From: Hydra vulgaris
Lineage: Eukaryota; Cnidaria; Hydrozoa; Anthoathecata; Hydridae
NCBI RefSeq assembly: GCF_038396675.1
Contig: NC_088934.1
Span: forward strand, 6,436,001 to 6,500,000
Length of the DNA: 64,000 bases
Direction: 5' to 3'
The translations under genes and the position numbers were made by a program. The notes under the pieces were generated by a model. That model was not told the DNA's origin. It searched no databases and saw only the letters and a list, made by a program, of their open reading frames with translations. This document shows, piece after piece, positions 57,848 through 64,000 of this stretch (position 1 is the stretch's first letter; each line of letters opens with the position of its first letter).

Positions 57848-58105
57848 TGTCAAGCTACTGGAGCAAACGGAGAAGACTCCGTGAGGACATTGCGATTATT
57901 ATAACAAGCGTTGTAGTCAAAAAAATGTGTATGATCTATGTATGTAAAAATAGTTGATAGTATTCCTAAATCAGCTTTCTTATTTCAACGAGATGAATTA
58001 TCATTTAGTGCAGATACCACAAATGACTTGGTGCTGAATCGATAAGTTGTTGAGAGTTTAAAAGATTATAATTCTAACACCTACGAAGATAAACGTCCAC
58101 TTATT
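57848..58105 (+). pseudogene. Unrecognised gene fragment cut by a Tc1-like element
   Basis: TTACTTTACAG at 57840 is a good splice acceptor; ATG follows at 57848 and reads MSSYWSKRRRLREDIAIIIT. Farther on, SAFLFQRDELSFSADTTNDL, VLNR and VVESLKDYNSNTYEDKRPLI can be read in one frame after a stop and a frameshift. Basic start followed by an acidic, polar region. I do not recognise the family; it may be the first exon of a transposon gene. It stops where the Tc1-like element begins. Confidence 0.45.
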
Positions 58106-59812
58106 ATGATCACCTACAATTTTTGTGTATTTTTAACCTCAAGGGTTTGTAAAAAGTATAAAAAAAGTACAATTGCAATATTAGTTATATTTTATTGATA
58201 AAACATGTTTCCTTAATGATAAAATAATATTTCAAAATCAATATACATACACTTTAATTCTTTTTGATTGCAAGTCATAAAAAAATATTAATAACTTGTC
58301 ACTCCTCCTTTCAACGAAATGGCTTTTGCTATTCGGTCTGGCTTTTAATACACTTTATTGCTGCTGTCTTAACTTGTGCCAATGATAGAGTAATTTTTTA
58401 ATCAAATCCCTTTTATTTTTTGAAACCTCGGAAGAGATTTCCTTTTTGAGAATGCTCCACAAATTCTCAATCGGATTCAGGTCAGGAGAGTTCCCTGATC
58501 AATCTAAAAAGGGGGTATTTTTTATTTTAAGAAAGTTTGTGATCCTTTTAGCTGTATGGCATGGAGCACTATCATGCATAAACGTAAATATATTGTTATT
58601 TGGAAACCATTCTTGTATTTGGGGGATAAGTTGGCTCTCCATAACCTCTTGATACTGCATTTGGTTTATCATCCCATTGACTATATTTAGTCTTCCTGTG
58701 CCTTTACCTCTAATAACTGACCACACCATAACTTTAGTTGAATGTGTAATAGTTTGTACAATGCAATCTGGATGATATTTTTTGTTTGGTCTTCTTCGGA
58801 CGAAGGTGGCTTTGTTCAACATCTCAAAAGTTGATTCCTCTGAAAAACACACCTGAAAAATTATCATAGTGTGGTTGTAATTAAGTTTATATCAACGTTT
58901 AAAACACTTTTTTAACAATATTTCATTCAAAGTTGATAAACTTACACGTTCCCAATCTCCGATAGTCATATACTTACAATTTTTTGGCCATTGCTATCTC
59001 TTTTTTATTATTGCTGGGGTTAGCTATGGTTTTTTCGCCCGTTTGTGTGATTTTAAACCAACATCAGCAACGCATCTCCTCACTGTGCAGTCCAAAACTT
59101 GTATTCTAGACTCTTGAATAAGTTTTGACAGCAAGAGGGATGATTTTTTTCTATTTTCAAAACAAATATTTCTTATAGTTCTGTCTGTCCTGGGAGTGGT
59201 TTTACGTTTCGACCCACTCCGTCCTTTCTTTTTGGAGAAAGAGTGATGTCGTTTTCCATTTTGTGTTTGATTTTATTGACAAACGGTTGCGAAACTTTAC
59301 ACATTTTAGCAATTTCCCTTTGTGAACGCCCTGAATGTTGTAAAAGTGCTTTTACTTCTGAAATTTTGCTTGGACTTATGTCCTTACCCTTACCCATGTT
59401 TATTTTTTATTGAAATTTTCAATTACAACTTAGTACACTAAAAATGGTAATAAAATGGTACTATATATTAATTCTTGCTATTTATAGTAATTTTATAAAA
59501 ATAAATAATAAAACACTTTTCACTAAAAAAAAACTGTTAAAATATAAAAAAAAATGTGACAGATCAACCACGATTTTTTTAAAATTGACAAAAAATTCAC
59601 ATTGCTGACTTAAAACACACCTAACTTCACATTGGTTATGATTATAAAGAAATTTTCTTTTCTATTTTATTCGATAGATGTCAGTACTGTATAATAAGTT
59701 AGTAATAATAATATACTCACCTAAAAATTACTTTAAAATAACTTTGTAAACAAAATATGTGGAAAAACTGAGATGATCATAATATTGTGGCCAGGGACTG
59801 TAATCAATGTCT
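58082..59812 (-). mobile_element. Tc1-like transposon, approximate left end
   Basis: The right end, read inverted, is TACAGTCCCTGGCCACAATA followed by TTATGATCATCTCAG. The left end near 58085-58115 keeps GTCCAC and ATTATGATCACCT of this sequence. TA lies at the outer right end. It contains a transposase on minus (58238-59397). Confidence 0.75.
58238..59397 (-). pseudogene. Tc1-type DDE transposase, few lesions
   Basis: The N-terminal piece (59397-59173) starts MGKGKDISPSKISEVKALLQ, then HSGRSQREIAKMCKVSQPFV (first HTH), and KRKDGVGRNVKPLP (GRPRK-like region). After a frameshift, SRIQVLDCTVRRCVADVGLK is the second HTH. The catalytic part (58867-58499) has VCFSEES (position of the first Asp; here the motif usually reading SDES is altered), MVWSVIRGKGTGRL, FMHDSAPCHTAKRI (second Asp) and, after a TGA at 58496-58498, SGNSPDLNPIENLWSILK with the Glu of DD34E. 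The end is at 58238. Two stops or frameshifts and a likely loss of the first Asp make it inactive. Confidence 0.88.
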
Positions 59813-60325
59813 AACTTGAAAACGAATGATAAGGTATAACTCATTTTAATGCCAAATATTAATCAATATTTAATGCAAGTTTAATGAACATAACAAATTG
59901 TCACTTCTTTACTATTTTCCGCTTAATTAAATATTTTAATTGGATTCATTATAAGTATATCTGACTAACTCTAAACTCTCTTTTGCATACTTTTACATGC
60001 TTCGGCTGAAAACTTTCCCTGATAGCATGTTAACTTAAAATTAAGAATTTTTGGTAGTAAACTAAATATGACAACTGCCCAAGAACTGTTTTTTTCCATA
60101 ATCGTGATATTGGAGATTCTTTGTTGTGTTCAATCACCGCAAACTATTTGCTTATGAAGAAAGTTCAACTAATTCTCTTTTGATTTCATTATTAGTTATT
60201 TCAATTGTTAAAACTTCTATATCAAGGTAAGAATTGTTTAAATTTTTTTCAAACATTACGTGTATTGTTTTCTGCTATGCTAAATGCTAAACTCAGAAAA
60301 CAAAAGTTTTATCATGCTGTCAAGC
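59813..60325. other. Non-coding stretch
   Basis: No supported feature. Confidence 0.35.
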
Positions 60326-60377
60326 GGAAATCGATCCAAACCCCTCATCTACATATGAGGGATTTGGATCAATTTCC
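60326..60377. repeat. 23-bp-arm hairpin
   Basis: GGAAATCGATCCAAACCCCT(CAT), loop CTACAT, and the inverted arm with two mismatches. Confidence 0.88.
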
Positions 60378-61467
60378 ACTCCCAGAAAATATCTCTTTAT
60401 AAAAATATGTACTTTGGAATTTTTTTTAGTTTTAAAAGATGTAGAATAAACTTACTGCAAAAATGTCTTTAAAGCATATGCTTTCTATTTAAAGAATGCA
60501 TTCTTTCTTATTCGATAAATAACTTTTTAATCATTTTTCATAGAATCTAAACATTTTGAAGATATAGATATAGCTTAATTATATATAGATTGCCAAAGTT
60601 TTTTTAATTATGTTAAAAACCATGTTAACATGATTATATATTTATAAAACTATGCGCCTCTGCTGGCGCATGGTTACAAAATGTAATAACATTTTTTACT
60701 TACAGAATACTACAACATTTTCTTTCAATTTCAAGCCTTGAACTCTAAGATAATAATAAAAATACCTACAATACTGTCAAATCCTGCAAGAAAAATCGTG
60801 TAACCACACTGTCTCAAAGAATTTTTACATATCTTTAGAGAGAGTTATTGGGATTTGTCTGATATTAATTACAAAATATATGAGCAATTTCTTGCCTTGC
60901 CAAAAAAAATTGGTTCCAAGGTTGCAAAGTTAAGTTTCAAAAATAATTTCGAAAAATCTCAAAATTTTGGTTTTGAAAAATTTTGGGTTTGAAAAAATTC
61001 CGAGTGAACGAAACATTTTTGAATTTTTTTTCTATATTCTGATCAACGTATAAATAATTAAAGCAGTTAGGAGGAGGTTACTTCCGATGACTGCCTGATT
61101 CTTACAGAAAATAACTTTTAAATATCAATTCTAGAACATAAAAACAATATAGTAATATATATGCGAGTAGTTGTCTACATTTTATTTGATTCATTTTATA
61201 ATTGATCGTCGCAATTTTTTTAGATTTATCAAATTCAATATCTAATGCAGTGGTGAGTTATAGAAGGAGATTGTTCAGTAATCTGTTTGACCTATTGCAT
61301 TGGCAAATTGCAAGTGGTTTAGTTGTCCAAAAGCTATATTAATTTAAAATTTTTTAGTTTTACAATTTTAAATTTTTGAATTACATTTTGCACAAATAGA
61401 AAGTATAAGTTATTTGTTTCTTGCTTATATTTTCCAAACTGTTTATATAAAGTATATGATTTTTTAT
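60378..61467. other. Non-coding stretch
   Basis: AT-rich; the only notable word is TTTCTATATTCTGATCAACG at 61028, shared with 56012. Confidence 0.35.
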
Positions 61468-61519
61468 GCTGTGTGAAGTATTTATTAAAAATCATTTTTT
61501 AATAAATATTTCACACAGC
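61468..61519. repeat. 24-bp-arm hairpin
   Basis: Arm GCTGTGTGAAGTATTTATTA(AAAA), loop TCAT, inverted arm with one mismatch. Confidence 0.9.
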
Positions 61520-61896
61520 TTTTAATCGTTAAGCTCAAAAATCGTTTAATTTATCTACTTTGACGTTTAACTAATCTACTTTTTTTTTACATTAATAACA
61601 AAATTTTCTTTTTCTTTTTAAATTTTTAATAAACAAAACATACTTCATTTGAATAATGACAATGGTAGATGTAAACTTCTTAACTACGTCATAATAACGT
61701 CATAACTTTAATTATTTTAACTTTATCTCACCTCATGAATGCGTCATAAATGTTATTTTCAACATATACTTTTAACTAACGTACGTGGCAAAATGTAAGG
61801 AAATAATTATGAAAACCTGAAATCGACGATAAAAAAAAATTAATACCAAACTGTTATTATTGTTATTTGAATATTTGTTTTAGTTGCTGTTTTAGA

Positions 61897-61985
61897 AGAA
61901 GTTATGTCTTCCTGTAGCAGGTCTTGCCACAGAGAACCGTAAAAGAGCATTTAACTTAGGAAGTCCAAGCCACCTTTCTTTTATT
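61897..61985 (-). repeat. SINE family A, fragment
   Basis: On minus: AAGAAAGGTGGCTTGGACTT then CCTAAGTTAAATGCTCTTTT and TCTCTGTGGCAAGACC, parallel to the body and tail of the copies at 36861 and 53453. Confidence 0.65.
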
Positions 61986-62008
61986 CACTACTCAATTAAT
62001 TTTTTAGA

Positions 62009-62046
62009 TATATATGTGTATGTATATATGTAAATATGTATATATG

Positions 62047-62081
<35 letters not shown>

Positions 62082-62084
62082 ATA

Positions 62085-62163
<79 letters not shown>

Positions 62164-62190
62164 CGTACAAACGCACGCGCGCGCACACTC
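62009..62190. repeat. (TA)n tract followed by alternating CG/CA
   Basis: TA dinucleotides with TATG interruptions to 62160, then ACGCACGCGCGCGCACAC at about 62170-62187. Confidence 0.9.
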
Positions 62191-62616
62191 AAAAAAATAA
62201 ATTGCTTCAAAAATGTATAGATTTTGATGCGTGCGATTTCTACTCGGCGCAAGAATCTTAAGTCGCTACACAGTATAAACAACGGTCTTTGTACATTCGA
62301 CCCGCGCTAGTGAGTTTGTTTTGATCGGTTAATATGAATGACAAAGATCAAAGATGGACTTATATATATGTAATAAAATATCAATAAATAAATTTGATGT
62401 TCAGCATAAATCATTAAAAAAAAGTATTGTTATATAAAAAAAAAAAAAACAATAAAAAAAAAACATTATAATGAAAATTTTAATAACTAAATAATTCTAA
62501 TATTAGCTATGCATATGTAAAATGTAGCAATTAAACATCAGTGATTTTGTTGCATAGATTTATTATTATCCTATTATAATATTTGCATTTTTAAATGTCT
62601 TTATTATATATAATTG
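62191..62616. other. Non-coding stretch
   Basis: No gene supported. Contains a GC-richer patch near 62220-62310. Confidence 0.35.
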
Positions 62617-63092
<476 letters not shown>

Positions 63093-63252
63093 CATAGAAC
63101 ATTTGTATATAAAATTAAATAAGTTTTTAAACCCAATAAAATGATGACTGATGACTAGAAACTAGTCAAAACATGTATTGTTTGTTTTATTTGTTAAAGA
63201 TATACTTTTTTATTCTTAAGTGTAAAAAATTAGTTTATATTTATAAAAAATT

Positions 63253-63253
63253 A

Positions 63254-63330
<77 letters not shown>
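63253..63330. repeat. (TA)n microsatellite
   Basis: Pure TA. Confidence 0.95.
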
Positions 63331-63333
<3 letters not shown>

Positions 63334-63399
63334 AATTTAGTTATTTTATTTTATTTGTATAAAATATATATATATATATATAATAAATATAATTATTTT

Positions 63400-64000
63400 T
63401 TTTTGCCTATTGCGTTGTGTTATCTGGGCTGTGGAGACTTGTTAAACATTAAGAATATTTATTAGCTTCAGTAAATACATCAAATATCTTATAGCCTACT
63501 GTCTTAAGAGAGTGCTGCTACATTAACTGAGGGCTTGGCATGGGACAGCAATCTTACAAAATCTCTACTGAGGAGAGCGCATTAAGAAAAAATTTTTAGG
63601 CCGCTTAACAGTAGGATTACCTATATATATATGTATATATATATATATATATACATATAGATTGTTGCATTTGGGAAAAGGAAGGAAAAAAATAATTTTT
63701 ATGCCAACAAATACATCACTCTTAATTACTTTTGACTTTTGTCCAACATTTTCGTGTTGTCAGAAAGTTAAAACCATTATTAATTTAATTATAATTTAAT
63801 TATAAATTTATCATTTTTTTTAAAAACCGCAAAAACGCAAATTTAATTGACCAGAATGTTTTTAAAAACATTCTGAATGTTTTTAATAATAAAAACAATG
63901 TTTTTATTTTTATTTTTTTTAATAAAATGTTTTTTTTTAAATTTATTTTTACTGTAAATCATGCACGGAGTGTTGCTACATTGACTATCTTATAGCCTGA
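63400..64000. other. Right edge, non-coding
   Basis: GAGTGCTGCTACATTAACTG at 63510 is echoed by GAGTGTTGCTACATTGACT at 63968, with CTTATAGCCT near each. Also a perfect 12-bp-arm palindrome CAGAATGTTTTTAAAAACATTCTG's halves at 63852-63875. No gene seen before the window ends. Confidence 0.4.

Noticed and set aside
58446..58652. 68-residue plus-strand frame
   Set aside because: Antisense of the Tc1-type transposase on minus.
60205..60402. 65-residue open frame
   Set aside because: Passes through a 23-bp-arm hairpin; no recognisable motif or splice context.

Overview
The window looks like nuclear DNA of a cnidarian, most probably a Hydra. This is inferred from several things seen together: very high A+T, dozens of long (TA)n tracts, dense CR1/L2-like LINE reverse transcriptases, Tc1, Tigger/pogo, hAT, P and Penelope-like remnants, tRNA-derived SINEs, and metazoan gene families (copine, Mab-21/cGAS-like). 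No database search was possible, so species assignment is inference.

Three non-transposon coding regions stand out. (1) 2475-2771 is a terminal exon encoding one membrane helix and a cytosolic tail, perhaps the end of an SLC6-type transporter. (2) 27742-30384 is an intact 880-residue single-exon ORF: about ten ankyrin repeats fused to a Mab-21/cGAS-like nucleotidyltransferase domain with the G-S and E/D...D catalytic residues visible, i.e. a candidate cGAS-like receptor (cGLR). (3) 38971-40642 (minus) is a complete but intronless copine (C2A-C2B-vWA), interrupted only by a frameshift in a 21-nt A run.

Layout: 1-2471 intronic or intergenic DNA with an 892-bp TA-rich fold-back; 2475-2771 transporter-like exon; 3.5-5.0 kb LINE remnant; 5.4-9.3 kb old pogo/Tigger-like element; 9.4 kb SINE; 10.8-13.4 kb well-bounded Tigger/pogo element; 13.7-14.1 kb tetranucleotide array; 14.1-16.0 kb hAT remnant (minus); 16.1-18.5 kb LINE with A tail; 18.5-22.4 kb mostly featureless with a SINE; 22.8-26.1 kb small TIR elements and large hairpins; 26.2-27.6 kb Tc1 relic; 27.7-30.4 kb ANK-cGLR gene and an inverted copy of its 3' end; 31-38 kb hairpins and LINE pieces, one carrying a nested SINE; 39.0-40.6 kb copine; 40.8-47.9 kb a 7.1-kb P-type transposon with matching TIRs, a 7-bp flanking duplication, a P transposase part and two opposite-strand genes; 48-55 kb SINE, Penelope-like, hAT and LINE fragments; 55-57 kb minisatellite, hairpin cluster and MITE; 58.1-59.8 kb Tc1-like element; 60-64 kb hairpins and TA arrays.

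How parts relate: the ANK-cGLR gene has intact sensor-type architecture and would act alone as a nucleotide second-messenger synthase or regulatory Mab-21 protein. The copine would be a Ca2+-dependent phospholipid-binding protein. The P-type element sits about 160 bp upstream of the copine start codon and so separates it from its ancestral upstream DNA. LINE 3' tails and SINE 3' tails share a GTGATAAG-containing hairpin, which suggests that the SINEs are mobilised by these LINEs.
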